Source: DASSLY01 sp035689185 | Lineage (GTDB): Bacteria; Actinomycetota; Actinomycetes; Actinomycetales; Dermatophilaceae | Direction of reading: 5' to 3' | Assembly (NCBI GenBank): GCA_035689185.1 | Contig: DASSLY010000096.1 | Location: forward strand, 79,045-143,044 | DNA: 64,000 nt | Made by a program: the position numbers and the translations under genes | Shown here: positions 44,241 through 52,848 of the stretch, one piece after another | Position numbering within the stretch: position 1 is the first letter of the stretch | How the letters are laid out: each line of letters starts with the position of its first letter | Notes under the pieces: model-generated | The model's database searches: none | What the model saw: the letters and a program-made list of their open reading frames with translations, nothing else | What the model was told of the DNA's origin: nothing

Positions 44241-44301
44241 CGAGCTGTAGCGGCACCTGCCCTGCCGCCCCAGCGACAAGAAGAGAAGAGGAGACGGCCG
44301 C

Positions 44302-44920
44302 GTGATCAGCCACGCGCTGCCCGAGCTGGTCCGCCTCGCCACCGAGCAGGCAGCCAGCACCGGGTTCATGATGTCGTGCGACCCGGACACCGGGCGGCTG
44401 CTCGCTGCCCTCTCCGCAGCCGTTCCGACGGGAGGGCGGATCCTGGAGCTGGGCACCGGGACCGGCGTCGGCACCGCGTGGATCACCCACGGCTTGCACG
44501 ACCGCACCGACGTCGAGGTCCTGACCGTCGAGATCGACCCGACCGCAGCCGCAGTGGCCATGGCGATCGCCTGGCCCGACTGGGTTCACCTCACCATTGG
44601 CGACGCCGTCGAGATCACCCGTCGCTCCGGCACGTTCGACCTGATCTTTGCCGACGCGCAGGGCGGCAAGTGGACCGGCCTGGACGTCACCCTCGCAGCG
44701 CTTCGCCCGGGCGCTCACCTCCTCGTCGACGACATGCAGCCGGTCACGTTCGTCGACGACAACCACGCACGCAAGACCAGTGAGGTCCGCGACCGGCTCC
44801 ACAACCACCGACCTGGTCAGCGTGGAGATCAGCTGGTCAACGGGGTTGATCCTCAGCACCCGACGCCACGACCGCGGAGGATCCGCCAACACTCAGACGG
44901 ACCGGGATCGTCAGCGCTAA
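44302..44920 (+). pseudogene. O-methyltransferase with C-terminal frameshift
   Basis: Starts at GTG 44302 behind AGAGGAGAC. Residues 1-165 are a class I AdoMet O-methyltransferase: GGRILELGTGTGVGTAWI (motif I), VLTVEIDPTAAAVA, FDLIFADAQGGKW, HLLVDDMQPV. Near 44806 the frame should shift to read DLVSVEISWSTGLILSTRR, the expected last strands, ending at 44920. As written, the unshifted frame instead runs on through unrelated sequence to 44958. One inserted or two lost bases at CACCGACC explain it. The protein may be damaged, or this may be a sequencing error. Confidence 0.7.
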
Positions 44921-44950
44921 CGCCCATCGGGTTGCCCTACATGTTCCCAG

Positions 44951-45466
44951 CTAGATGAACAGCAGCTGGGCGCCCTCGGTCTTCTCGATGAAGTCGCTTG
45001 CGCTGATGATCCCCTCGACCTCGTCATAGAGGTCGTCCTCGGTCAGGTGGTTCATGTCGGCGGACATCCGGCATCCCCACAGGTGGCCGCCGGAGGCGAC
45101 GATCTGCTCCAGGAACTCCGGCACGTCGGGGACGTCGAGCTCGGCAATCGCCTTGCGCAGCTTCGACGTAGCCAGGTGCGTGATCCCGGGCAGCCCGCCC
45201 AGACCCTGGGGCATGTGGGTGGCGGGGTTGCCGAGCGGGGTGAACTTGAGGTCGCCCATGGTCTGCTTGTTGATGATGTCGAACCCCCAGAACGTGAAGA
45301 ACATGTGGGTCTCCACGCCCTCGCCGAGGGCGGCGTTGGCCAGGATCAGCCCCGGATAGGCCATGTCCAGGCTGCCCTTGGAGCAGATGATGGCGAGCTT
45401 GCGTGTGACGGCGCTGTCGTCGCCGAACTGCGGGACGAGGGCCGGCGCTGTCTCGGTGGTAGTCAT
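44951..45466 (-). CDS. DsrE/DsrF-like sulfur-relay family protein
   Basis: A 171-residue protein from ATG 45466 behind AGGAAGGA. KLAIICSKGSLDMAYPGLIL, ANAALGEGVETHMFFTFWGF and a long C-terminal segment with HLWGCRMSADMNHLT fit the DsrE2/DrsH group of peroxiredoxin-like sulfur carriers, with cysteines at about 32 and in GCRM. It follows a DsrC-like and an SQR-like gene in the same direction, so it probably handles persulfide sulfur from the flavoprotein. Confidence 0.85.
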   Translation of the reverse strand: MTTTETAPALVPQFGDDSAVTRKLAIICSKGSLDMAYPGLILANAALGEGVETHMFFTFWGFDIINKQTMGDLKFTPLGNPATHMPQGLGGLPGITHLATSKLRKAIAELDVPDVPEFLEQIVASGGHLWGCRMSADMNHLTEDDLYDEVEGIISASDFIEKTEGAQLLFI

Positions 45467-45530
45467 GATTCCTTCCTCGGTTGGGGCGTGCCCCACGGCA
45501 CGGGTAAGCCGCGGCGGGGCGCGGGTCGCG

Positions 45531-45845
45531 TCAGACGCAGCCGCGCGGCTTGGGCAGCCCGGCGACGTAGGCCATCTTCTTGGCCGGCTTCTGCGGGAAC
45601 AGCTGGAACAGCGTCTTGACCGGTATGCCGGCCAGCGTGCTCACGCGACGCAACGTCGCCGTCTCGCCGTGCTCGGCGTAGTCCCGGCGCAGGAAACGGA
45701 TGGCGTGCCAGTGGTCGTCGGTGAGGTCGATACCGATCTGCGCGGCCAGCGAACGGCCGAGCTCCTCGTCCCATTCGGCGAAGTTGGTGAGGAAGCCCTC
45801 GCCGTCGACCGCGACTGTTCGGCCGTCGATCGTGGTGACACTCAT
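45531..45845 (-). CDS. DsrC/TusE-family sulfur carrier
   Basis: A 104-residue protein from ATG 45845 with AAGGAGAT upstream. FLTNFAEWDEELGRSLAAQI, LTDDHWHAIRFLRRDYAEHG and KTLFQLFPQKPAKKMAYVAG are the DsrC fold. The C-terminus GCV keeps only the last conserved cysteine; the second one of true DsrC is missing, as in TusE-like proteins. Middle gene of a three-gene SQR-DsrC-DsrE operon. Confidence 0.92.
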   Translation of the reverse strand: MSVTTIDGRTVAVDGEGFLTNFAEWDEELGRSLAAQIGIDLTDDHWHAIRFLRRDYAEHGETATLRRVSTLAGIPVKTLFQLFPQKPAKKMAYVAGLPKPRGCV

Positions 45846-45862
45846 GCGGATCTCCTTGTATT

Positions 45863-47116
45863 TCAGGATGGTTCGGTGGTAGGCGGCCGGGTCTTGCCGG
45901 CCATGGACATGCTGGACGGAAGCGGGATCGGGCGGCCGCGCAGCAGGATGTTCCAGTACACCCAGCGGAAGGCGAGTTTGCCCAGGTGGTTCGCGCGGGT
46001 CTCCTTCAGCAGGTGCAGCGGGCCGATCCTGGGCAGCGGGTATGTCCCGGGCAGCGGCTCGGTGTCGTAGTTGAAGTCGATGAGCAGCCCCTTGCCATCA
46101 CCGGACTCGATGAAGCAGTTGGCGTGACCGTCGAAGGCGTGGCCCATCGGGCGCCCGGCGACCAGGTCGAGGAAGTTGTCCACGAAGCCGTCCACGGCGA
46201 AGTGCGCCACCGAGCCGGCCTTCGAGGTGGGTATGTCGGATGCGTCGCCGATGGCGAAGATGTTCTGGAACGCCCTGCTCTGCAAGGTCGCCCGGTCGAC
46301 CGGCACGTAGTTGAGCTCGTCGCCCAGGCCTGACCGAGCGATGAAGTCGGCGCCCATGTTGACTGGCACGGTCACCAGCAGGTCGAACGGAACCTCTCGC
46401 TCGTCATAGGAGACCAGCGCCGATTGGTCGGTGTCGATGCGTTCCACCATGAAGTCGGACTCGACACTGACCTTGCGCTCGTCGAGCATGGTCCCCAGCA
46501 GGTCCGACGCGATCGGCTGCGTGAAGGCTCCGGACAGCGGGGTGACGTAGACCAGCTCGACCTGGTCACGCAGGCCGCGCTTGCGCAGCCAGGCGTCGGC
46601 CAGGAAGGTGAACTCCAGTGGAGCGACGGGGCACTTGATCGGCATCTCGGTGACGTGCACGACCAGTCGCCCGTGGTCGAAGTTCCGCAGTGCGGCTGCC
46701 AGGGCGATCGCGCCGTCCAGGCTGTAGAAGTCGAAAACGCTGCGCTGCCAGAGCGGTCCGAGCATGCCTGGGGTCTGCTCCGGACGAGGCGTCGTGCCCG
46801 ACGCGATGACAAGGTAGTCGTAGTCGAGCTGGCGGCCGTCGGCGAGGTGCACCCGGTTGGCACCCGGTTCGACCCGCTCGATCTCGCCGAGTACGAGGTC
46901 CACCCCGTCCGGGAGGAACGCATGGCGCGAGCGCGTCACCTGCGCGGGCGCGTACCTGCCGAACGGCAGGAACAGGTATCCGGGCTGGTAGTTGTGACGG
47001 TCGTCGCGATCCACGATGGTGATGTGCCAGTCGTCTTGGTCGAGCCGGCGGCGAAGCCGGTTGGCGATCATGGTGCCGGCGGTCCCCGCGCCGAGGACCA
47101 GGAGCCTGCGCGTCAT
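45863..47116 (-). CDS. Sulfide:quinone reductase-like FAD/NAD(P) oxidoreductase
   Basis: A 417-residue protein from ATG 47116. FAD loop LLVLGAGTAGTMIANRLRRR at the N-terminus, VIASGTTPRPEQTPGM, second flavin motif NIFAIGDASDIPTSKAGSVA at about 290. A cysteine in MPIKCPVAP corresponds to an SQR redox cysteine; the second is not obvious. The C-terminal amphipathic segment can dock on the membrane. It likely passes electrons from sulfide or polysulfide to quinone. First gene of the operon with DsrC and DsrE; DosR-like box 35 bases upstream. Confidence 0.88.
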   Translation of the reverse strand: MTRRLLVLGAGTAGTMIANRLRRRLDQDDWHITIVDRDDRHNYQPGYLFLPFGRYAPAQVTRSRHAFLPDGVDLVLGEIERVEPGANRVHLADGRQLDYDYLVIASGTTPRPEQTPGMLGPLWQRSVFDFYSLDGAIALAAALRNFDHGRLVVHVTEMPIKCPVAPLEFTFLADAWLRKRGLRDQVELVYVTPLSGAFTQPIASDLLGTMLDERKVSVESDFMVERIDTDQSALVSYDEREVPFDLLVTVPVNMGADFIARSGLGDELNYVPVDRATLQSRAFQNIFAIGDASDIPTSKAGSVAHFAVDGFVDNFLDLVAGRPMGHAFDGHANCFIESGDGKGLLIDFNYDTEPLPGTYPLPRIGPLHLLKETRANHLGKLAFRWVYWNILLRGRPIPLPSSMSMAGKTRPPTTEPS

Positions 47117-47149
47117 ACGACCACGCTAGGAACACAGGGCTGCTGCCGG

Positions 47150-47166
47150 CAGGGCCGAAGGTCCCG
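47150..47166 (-). promoter_or_regulatory. DosR/DevR-like box upstream of the SQR operon
   Basis: Minus strand GGGACCTTCGGCCCT, about 35 bases from the start codon of the flavoprotein gene. Confidence 0.5.
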
Positions 47167-47239
47167 CAAGCGCCGCCCCCGCTCCGGCGGAGATTGCGGG
47201 GCGGTAGGGCGGCGCAGAGCTGGGCGACCGGCATGCAGG

Positions 47240-48364
47240 TCAGGCTGTTCCGCCGTGGCCAGTGAGCACGACCTTCAGGGCCTGGGTCTCAGCGGCCCGG
47301 GCGAACACGTCATACGCCTGCAGGAACTCCGTCATCGGGAACCGGTGGGTGACGAACCGCGCCACGTCGATCTGCCGGCTTGCCACCAGCTTGAGCAGCG
47401 TCGGCGTGGAGTAGGTGTCCACCAGGCCGGTGGTGATCGTGACGTCCTTGATCCACAGGTCCTCCAGGTGCAGGACCGCGGGCTTGCCGTGGACTCCCAC
47501 GTTGGCGACGGCGCCGCCGGGACGGACGAGTACGGCGCACTGCTCGAAGGTGGCCGGGAGGCCGACGGCCTCGATGGCGACGTCCGCGCCCAGCCCGTCA
47601 GTCAGGCCGTGCACGATCGCCAGGGCGTCCTCGCGGGCGCCGTTGACGGTGATGTCGGCTCCGAACCGCTTCGCGGCCTCCAGGCGAGAGTCGGCCAGGT
47701 CGATCGCGACGACGTGCGCCGGGCTGAACAGCTTGGCACCCATCACAGCGGACAGGCCCACCGGGCCCGCCCCCACGACCACGACCACGTCGCCGGGGGA
47801 GACCTTCGCGTTCAGGACGCCGACCTCGTACCCGGTCGGCCCGATGTCGGCGAGCATGAGGACCTCCTCGTCGGAGACGCCCTCGGGAACCGGGAAGGTG
47901 GACGTGTCCGCGAAGGGGACCCGCACGTACTCGGCCTGGGTGCCGTCGATGCGGTGGCCCAGGATCCAGCCCCCGCCGCCGAGGCACTGGCCGTACCTGC
48001 CCTCGCGACAGAACCGGCAGGCTCCGCAGGCGGTGATGCAGGAGACCAGGATCCGGTCGCCGACCCTGACGTTCTTGACGCCGGGGCCGGCCGCTTCCAC
48101 GGTGCCCACCGCTTCGTGGCCGAGGATCCGGCCGTCGGTGACGGCTGGAACGTCGCCCTTGAGGATGTGCAAGTCGGTGCCGCAGATCGTGACGGCGTCG
48201 ACCCGGACGATGGCGTCGGTGTCCGCCGACAGCGTCGGCTTGGGGACCGCCTCCCATGCCTTCTGGCCGGGGCCGTGGTAGACGATGGCATGCATGGTGG
48301 GCGAGGTCTCGCGTTGCCGCGGCTGCACTGTCGCCGCGGACATGACTGATGTGTTGGTGCTCAT
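47240..48364 (-). CDS. Zinc-dependent alcohol dehydrogenase
   Basis: A 374-residue protein from ATG 48364 behind AGAAGGAGA. Catalytic zinc ligands in ICGTDLHI and GHEAVG; structural zinc in CGACRFCREGRYGQC; Rossmann loop VVVVGAGPVGLSAVMGAKLF near 200. Medium-chain dehydrogenase acting on alcohols/aldehydes with NAD(P). N-terminal 20 residues are an extension. DosR-like box 70 bases upstream. Confidence 0.93.
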   Translation of the reverse strand: MSTNTSVMSAATVQPRQRETSPTMHAIVYHGPGQKAWEAVPKPTLSADTDAIVRVDAVTICGTDLHILKGDVPAVTDGRILGHEAVGTVEAAGPGVKNVRVGDRILVSCITACGACRFCREGRYGQCLGGGGWILGHRIDGTQAEYVRVPFADTSTFPVPEGVSDEEVLMLADIGPTGYEVGVLNAKVSPGDVVVVVGAGPVGLSAVMGAKLFSPAHVVAIDLADSRLEAAKRFGADITVNGAREDALAIVHGLTDGLGADVAIEAVGLPATFEQCAVLVRPGGAVANVGVHGKPAVLHLEDLWIKDVTITTGLVDTYSTPTLLKLVASRQIDVARFVTHRFPMTEFLQAYDVFARAAETQALKVVLTGHGGTA

Positions 48365-48431
48365 GACTGTCTCCTTCTGGTGGGCGTAGCGGCCCGCCGT
48401 TGCCAGTCCAGCCACGAAGGGCACGCGGAGA

Positions 48432-48449
48432 CAGTGCCTTTGGTCCCTG
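48432..48449 (-). promoter_or_regulatory. DosR/DevR-like box upstream of the alcohol dehydrogenase
   Basis: Minus strand CAGGGACCAAAGGCACTG, the weakest of the five copies, about 70 bases before the start codon. Confidence 0.45.
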
Positions 48450-48620
48450 CCCGGACCGATTTGCTGCCACCTCCCGCTGTTTGCCGGTGCGGGTCGGGGG
48501 TAGGTTGCCAACGCCGTCGTCATGACGGCCCGTCCGCAGGTCCGCTCCGGCGTCGAAACCGAGCGGCCGCGGGCCGAACCCGAACGGCGCGACGGTGCGC
48601 CACCGATAGGAGGCAGGGCG

Positions 48621-48875
48621 ATGAGCGAGATCCCAGTCGACCCGGACAGCGGCACGGAGGGCCCCGCGGACGGCGGCGCCGAAGGCGTGCCCGGCGTGAG
48701 CGACGGCGGCGCTGACGGTGGCGCCAGCGGTGACGGCGGCGCCGACGGTGGCGCTGACAGTGGCGCCGACGGAGGCGCCGAGGGACCGGCGGACGGCGGC
48801 GCCGAAGGCGTGCCGGGTGTCCATGACGGTGGCGCTGACGGTGGCGCCGACGGCGGAGCCGACAGCGGAGCCTGA
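48621..48875 (+). CDS. Asp/Gly/Ala repeat peptide
   Basis: An 84-residue peptide from ATG 48621 behind AGGAGGCAGG. After 13 residues it consists of units such as DGGADGG, DGGAEGVPGV and a second EGPADGGAEGVPGV copy; it has no aromatic, Cys or Lys residues. It ends where the next gene's GTG begins, so both are co-translated. A repeat precursor beside a JmjC/cupin oxygenase suggests it may be that enzyme's substrate; alternatively a low-complexity secreted or structural peptide. Its composition alone makes homology calls unsafe. Confidence 0.6.
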   Translation: MSEIPVDPDSGTEGPADGGAEGVPGVSDGGADGGASGDGGADGGADSGADGGAEGPADGGAEGVPGVHDGGADGGADGGADSGA

Positions 48876-50135
48876 GTGACGACGGTGCAGACCGGCCGGG
48901 GGCCCGCCTACGGGCACCCGGCCCTGTCCCGACTGGTCAACCTCGACCCCGAGAAGTTCGCCGACACGGTGTGGGGCCGCGAGCCCCTGCTGAGTCCTGC
49001 GGCGAGCCTGCCGGCTTCGTTCGAGGACCTGTTCAGCGAGGACGCCGTCGACGAGCTCGTCTCCAGCCGGGGACTGCGAACCCCGTTCCTGCGGGTGGCC
49101 AAGGACGGCAAGACCCTTCCTGCCGCGGCGTTCACCGCCGCTGGTGGCGCCGGGGCCGGCGTCGCCGACCAGGTCAGCGACGACAAGCTGCTGCGGCTGT
49201 TCGACGACGGCGCCACGATCGTGCTGCAGGCGCTGCACCGCACGTGGCCCCCGTTGGCCGTGTTCGCCCAGCAGCTGGCCGCCGAGCTCGGCCACCCGGT
49301 GCAGGTCAACTCCTACACGACGCCGCCGCAACACCAAGGGTTCAGTGACCACTACGACGTCCACGACGTCTTCGTCCTTCAAGTCTGCGGGGAGAAGACC
49401 TGGCGGATCCGCGCCCCCGTGCATCCGGTGCCGCTGCGCGACCAGCCGTGGGAACGGCGCCGCCTCGACGTGGCTCAGGCCGCCCTGCGCGAACCGCTCA
49501 TCGAGGCCACCCTGCGCCCCGGCGACTGCCTCTACCTGCCCCGCGGCTACCTCCACTCGGCCACTGCTAGCGGCGGTGGAAGCACCCACCTGACCATCGG
49601 GGTCCACGTCTGGACCACCCACGCCGTGGCGGAGCAGCTGGCCACCCAAGCCCTCGCGGCCCTGGCCGACCGGCAGGATGCGCGCGAGGCGCTGCCGCTA
49701 GGCATCGACGTCACCGACCCCGCTCAGCTCGGCACCGCCCTGGCCGCCGCCCGGGAAGCCCTCCTCGGGGCGCTTGACGCGCTGACCGCCGACCAGCTCG
49801 CGGCCCGGATGCGCACGCGGTCCCGCGACAGCCAGCGCCCGGCGCCGATCCGTCCGCTGGCGCAGCTGCGCGCCGCGGAACGCCTCACCCCGCAGGACAG
49901 CATCGCCATCCGCCCGTATGCCGCGGCGCACCTCGAGGCGGCCGGTGACGGCTGGCGGGTCGTCAGCCGCGTCGGGCAGCTCGCCCTGGACGCGGCGGAC
50001 CTGCCGGCGGTGGCGGCGTTCCTGGCCGACGGCCACGCCCGGGTGGCGACGACGGGGATGGAGCTGGCCCGCCTGCTGTTGCGCAGTGGCCTCGCGGTGC
50101 TGGGGCGGCCCGACGTGACATCCTCCGGAGCGTGA
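48876..50135 (+). CDS. JmjC/cupin-type Fe(II), 2-oxoglutarate-like oxygenase
   Basis: A 419-residue protein from GTG 48876, adjacent to the repeat-peptide stop. Cupin core: NSYTTPPQHQGFSDHYDVHD with the HxD iron pair, VFVLQVCGEKTWRI, DCLYLPRGYLHSATAS with the distal His. This is the ribosomal-oxygenase/JmjC layout (ROX-like), followed by a winged-helix-like C-terminal domain. These enzymes hydroxylate protein side chains. The next gene starts inside its last codons (GTGA). Confidence 0.85.
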   Translation: MTTVQTGRGPAYGHPALSRLVNLDPEKFADTVWGREPLLSPAASLPASFEDLFSEDAVDELVSSRGLRTPFLRVAKDGKTLPAAAFTAAGGAGAGVADQVSDDKLLRLFDDGATIVLQALHRTWPPLAVFAQQLAAELGHPVQVNSYTTPPQHQGFSDHYDVHDVFVLQVCGEKTWRIRAPVHPVPLRDQPWERRRLDVAQAALREPLIEATLRPGDCLYLPRGYLHSATASGGGSTHLTIGVHVWTTHAVAEQLATQALAALADRQDAREALPLGIDVTDPAQLGTALAAAREALLGALDALTADQLAARMRTRSRDSQRPAPIRPLAQLRAAERLTPQDSIAIRPYAAAHLEAAGDGWRVVSRVGQLALDAADLPAVAAFLADGHARVATTGMELARLLLRSGLAVLGRPDVTSSGA

Positions 50136-51073
50136 CCGACCGCCCGACCACGTCCGGCGCCGCGTCACCACCGTTTCGGTGCGCGACCGCCGCCCGCGCC
50201 CGAGGCGACGCGATCAGCGGCACTGCCGCCCCGGCATACCGGTGGTTGCTCATCGAGCACCCCGGACCGTGGCACCCGGAGGCATTGCAGGGGCGGGGCA
50301 TCCGGGCGGACGACGCGGCCGCGGTGGCGGCTGCCGCGACGACCTGGCGCGCGCGGGTCGTCCTGGTGCGGCGGCCGGGCCGGCAGCCGGCGGCAGCTCG
50401 CGGCCCGGAGGCCGAGCGGAGCTGGACCGTGGTGGACAGCCGGTCGGGGCGCCAACTGGGCGGGACGTGGACCGAGCGGCGCGGCTTGGCGGCGGCGGCG
50501 GCAGCCCTCGGCGCGGCGGACGACGAGTGGGAGCCGGCCACGACGCGGCTGCTCGTCTGCACCCACGGCATGCACGACGCCTGCTGCGCCGTACGCGGCC
50601 GGCCGGTGGCGGCGGGTCTGGCGCAGCGGTGGCCGGAGCAGGTCTGGGAGTGCTCGCACCTGGGGGGCGACCGGTTCGCGGCGACCATGGTCGTGCTGCC
50701 CGACGGCGCCTGCTACGGCGGCCTGGACGCGCGCACCGCGGACGAGGTGGTCGCGGGTCATCTGACGGGGCGGGTCGTCGCCGAGTACCTGCGCGGGCTG
50801 GCCACACAGTCGGCGCCGATGCAGGCCGCGGTCGTCCATGCGCTGCGGGAACACGGCCCGGCGCCGATCGAGGCCGTGCGACCGGTGGCGCTGGAACGGG
50901 CTGGAGTGGAGTCGTGGATCGCGACGCTGGCCGGGTCTGCGCCACTTCCGCCGCGGCTGGTCCTGCAGGTGCGGCTGACCTGGGACGAGCCGGCCCAGCT
51001 GACCTGCCGTGCGGCGGGGCAGTCCGCACCGTTGCGCTACCAGGTGCAGGCCGCCGCGAGCCGGGGCGGGTGA
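50132..51073 (+). CDS. Sucrase/ferredoxin-like (thioredoxin-fold Fe-S) protein
   Basis: A 313-residue protein from GTG 50132. LLVCTHGMHDACCAVRGRPV and VWECSHLGGDRFAATMVVLP are the Suc_Fer-like motifs (C-x8-C and C-x-H-x-GG), a thioredoxin-like [2Fe-2S] fold. YRWLLIEHPGPW starts the N-terminal domain. A possible electron donor for the neighbouring oxygenase, with which it is translationally coupled. Confidence 0.85.
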   Translation: MTDRPTTSGAASPPFRCATAARARGDAISGTAAPAYRWLLIEHPGPWHPEALQGRGIRADDAAAVAAAATTWRARVVLVRRPGRQPAAARGPEAERSWTVVDSRSGRQLGGTWTERRGLAAAAAALGAADDEWEPATTRLLVCTHGMHDACCAVRGRPVAAGLAQRWPEQVWECSHLGGDRFAATMVVLPDGACYGGLDARTADEVVAGHLTGRVVAEYLRGLATQSAPMQAAVVHALREHGPAPIEAVRPVALERAGVESWIATLAGSAPLPPRLVLQVRLTWDEPAQLTCRAAGQSAPLRYQVQAAASRGG

Positions 51074-51083
51074 GGCGCGGGGG

Positions 51084-51860
51084 TCAGGCGGTGCTGCTGG
51101 CGGGTTCGGGGGCGGGGAAGAGGTCGGCGAGCCACTTCTGCCAGGCTGCGGTGCTGGCCCCGGTGTCCACCGGACTACCGTAGAAGTAGTGGTAGGCGCT
51201 TATCGCACAGCCGGCGTCGCCCTCGGCACCGATCCGGTGCAGCCCAGTGGTCGAGCGCAGCCCGAGGAAAGCGTCGCCGGCCACGTCGACCACACCGGTG
51301 ATCGGCTCCGGGCCGTCCGGGGCCAACGTCGCGGTGTCGCCGAGGGCAGGCCGACCGGTCAAGCCGAGCGCCCGGTACAGCCGCGGCCACACGTCGGCGG
51401 CCGAGCCGGCAGCGAAGGCTATGGTCACCACGTTGTGCACGGGCTGGCCGGCGAAGTGCGTCAGATAGCTGCGCAGGTTGCTGAAGAACAACTCCCAGCC
51501 GGCGTCGTAGCTGGGGTACTCGTTCTCCCAGCCCTCGTCGCTGAACCCGCTCTGGACGAAGCGCAGCACGGTGCCGCCACCCTCACGCCCCTCGACGAGG
51601 AACTCGAAGGCGTAGTCCGCCGCACCGTCGGGCGGCGGCTCGGCCGCCCCGTAGGCGAAACGCCTGCCCTCATCCCAGACCCGCACCCGTCCGGTCACGT
51701 CGAAACCCCCGCCGAACTGCGCGGTCATCGCGCCGCCAACGCGCCCCTCGACCTGGTGCGGCACGAACCAGGCCGAGATGCCGGGCCCGGTGGCGATGGC
51801 ATGCCACACCTGCTCGGGTGACGCGTCCAGCTCGACGATCTTGACCAACTCGCGGGCCAT
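51084..51860 (-). CDS. SRPBCC (AHSA1-like) domain protein
   Basis: A 258-residue protein from ATG 51860 behind GAAGGAGGAG. Starts VKIVELDASPEQVWHAIATG then ISAWFVPHQVEGRVGG and the AHSA1-type ending FSNLRSYLTHFAG; a second, weaker START-like half follows (VVTIAFAAGSAADVWPRLYR). Ligand unknown. Encoded with an ArsR-type regulator (stop and start share bases), the usual pairing for this family. Confidence 0.9.
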   Translation of the reverse strand: MARELVKIVELDASPEQVWHAIATGPGISAWFVPHQVEGRVGGAMTAQFGGGFDVTGRVRVWDEGRRFAYGAAEPPPDGAADYAFEFLVEGREGGGTVLRFVQSGFSDEGWENEYPSYDAGWELFFSNLRSYLTHFAGQPVHNVVTIAFAAGSAADVWPRLYRALGLTGRPALGDTATLAPDGPEPITGVVDVAGDAFLGLRSTTGLHRIGAEGDAGCAISAYHYFYGSPVDTGASTAAWQKWLADLFPAPEPASSTA

Positions 51861-52450
51861 TACCGCTCCTCCTTCTCGAGGTTGGGGTGCACCGCGATGA
51901 CGATCCGGTATGGCCGTCCTCCGGGTGCGTTGTCGTCGTGGTACTTGCCGACCAGCTCGGTGACCGCGGCGCCCAGCTCCTCTGCGAACGCGGCACGGGC
52001 GGCCGCTGAGGCGAACCGCACCTCGCCGTCCAGGGCGAAGGTGGCCAGCCGCTTGCTGGCCCTGGTTGCACCGGCCATCAGTTCGCCGACCTCGCGCACG
52101 GTCCGCGTGGCCACGGCGATCAGCCAGCGGGCGGACAGCCGGTCTGGGGACCTGGACGGGTCCGGGGCAGCCGCGCCGAGGGCGGCCGGTGAGATCACAT
52201 AGCTGGCCGCGGTGGCCTGCATGACCCGTTCGGTCATGTTGCCTCGGCGGCGCAGCTGGACCAGACCGACAAGACCATGCTGCTCCAGGGTGCGCAGGTG
52301 GTAGTTCACCTTCTGCCGTGGCAGCCCGATCCTGCCGGCCAGGCTGGTCGCCGACCTCGGCTCGACCAGTTCGGCCAGCAGCCGCAACCGGACCGGGTCG
52401 AGGGAAACGCTTGCCACTGCGGGATCGTCGATCACCCACAGCTCGTGCAC
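51860..52450 (-). CDS. ArsR-like winged-helix regulator
   Basis: A 196-residue protein from GTG 52450. The winged helix at 15-70 (LDPVRLRLLAELVEPRSATS, LAGRIGLPRQKVNYHLRTLE) is ArsR/HTH_20 type; no metal-binding cysteines are present. The C-terminal 110 residues are helical. Likely autoregulates the operon with the SRPBCC protein. Confidence 0.9.
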   Translation of the reverse strand: MHELWVIDDPAVASVSLDPVRLRLLAELVEPRSATSLAGRIGLPRQKVNYHLRTLEQHGLVGLVQLRRRGNMTERVMQATAASYVISPAALGAAAPDPSRSPDRLSARWLIAVATRTVREVGELMAGATRASKRLATFALDGEVRFASAAARAAFAEELGAAVTELVGKYHDDNAPGGRPYRIVIAVHPNLEKEER

Positions 52451-52584
52451 GGCTCGACCCTCCTACCGACAATCTTTCTTGTCAAGGACGAGGTCCGCGC
52501 TGGAAGGCGATGTCGCCGGAAAAACCGGCGAGGCCCAAACCCCCGCAGACTCCTCGTCTGCTGAAGGTTCGAGCCTCGCTCCTG

Positions 52585-52661
52585 TGGCGACCCCGACCGG
52601 GCTCGAACCGGCGACCTCCGCCGTGACAGGGCGGCGCGCTAACCAACTGCGCTACGGGGCC
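52585..52661 (-). tRNA. tRNA-Asp (GTC)
   Basis: Minus-strand cloverleaf: acceptor GGCCCCG with CGGGGTC, anticodon loop CTGTCAC holding GTC, T-arm GGTTCGAGCCC, encoded CCA at 52585-52587. Confidence 0.95.
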
Positions 52662-52676
52662 AAACTGGGCCTTGCG

Positions 52677-52749
52677 TATCCCCAACGGGATTCGAACCCG
52701 TGCTACCGCCGTGAAAGGGCGGGGTCCTAGGCCGCTAGACGATGGGGAC
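52677..52749 (-). tRNA. tRNA-Glu (TTC)
   Basis: Minus-strand cloverleaf: acceptor GTCCCCA with TGGGGAT, anticodon loop CTTTCAC holding TTC, T-arm GGTTCGAATCC. CCA is not encoded. 15 bases upstream of tRNA-Asp in the same direction, so probably one transcript. Confidence 0.94.
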
Positions 52750-52848
52750 CAGGCGCCGACGGCCTCGCCCCTCGCGCCAGGCGAGCGCAGGCTCGATCCG
52801 TCGAGGACCCGTGAAGTCTAGGGGACGCCTCCACGGATCACCAAAGCG

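Noticed and set aside
46424..48349. 641-codon plus-strand frame
   Set aside because: Lies opposite the SQR-like and alcohol dehydrogenase genes; composition is typical of antisense frames in GC-rich DNA and no motif is present.
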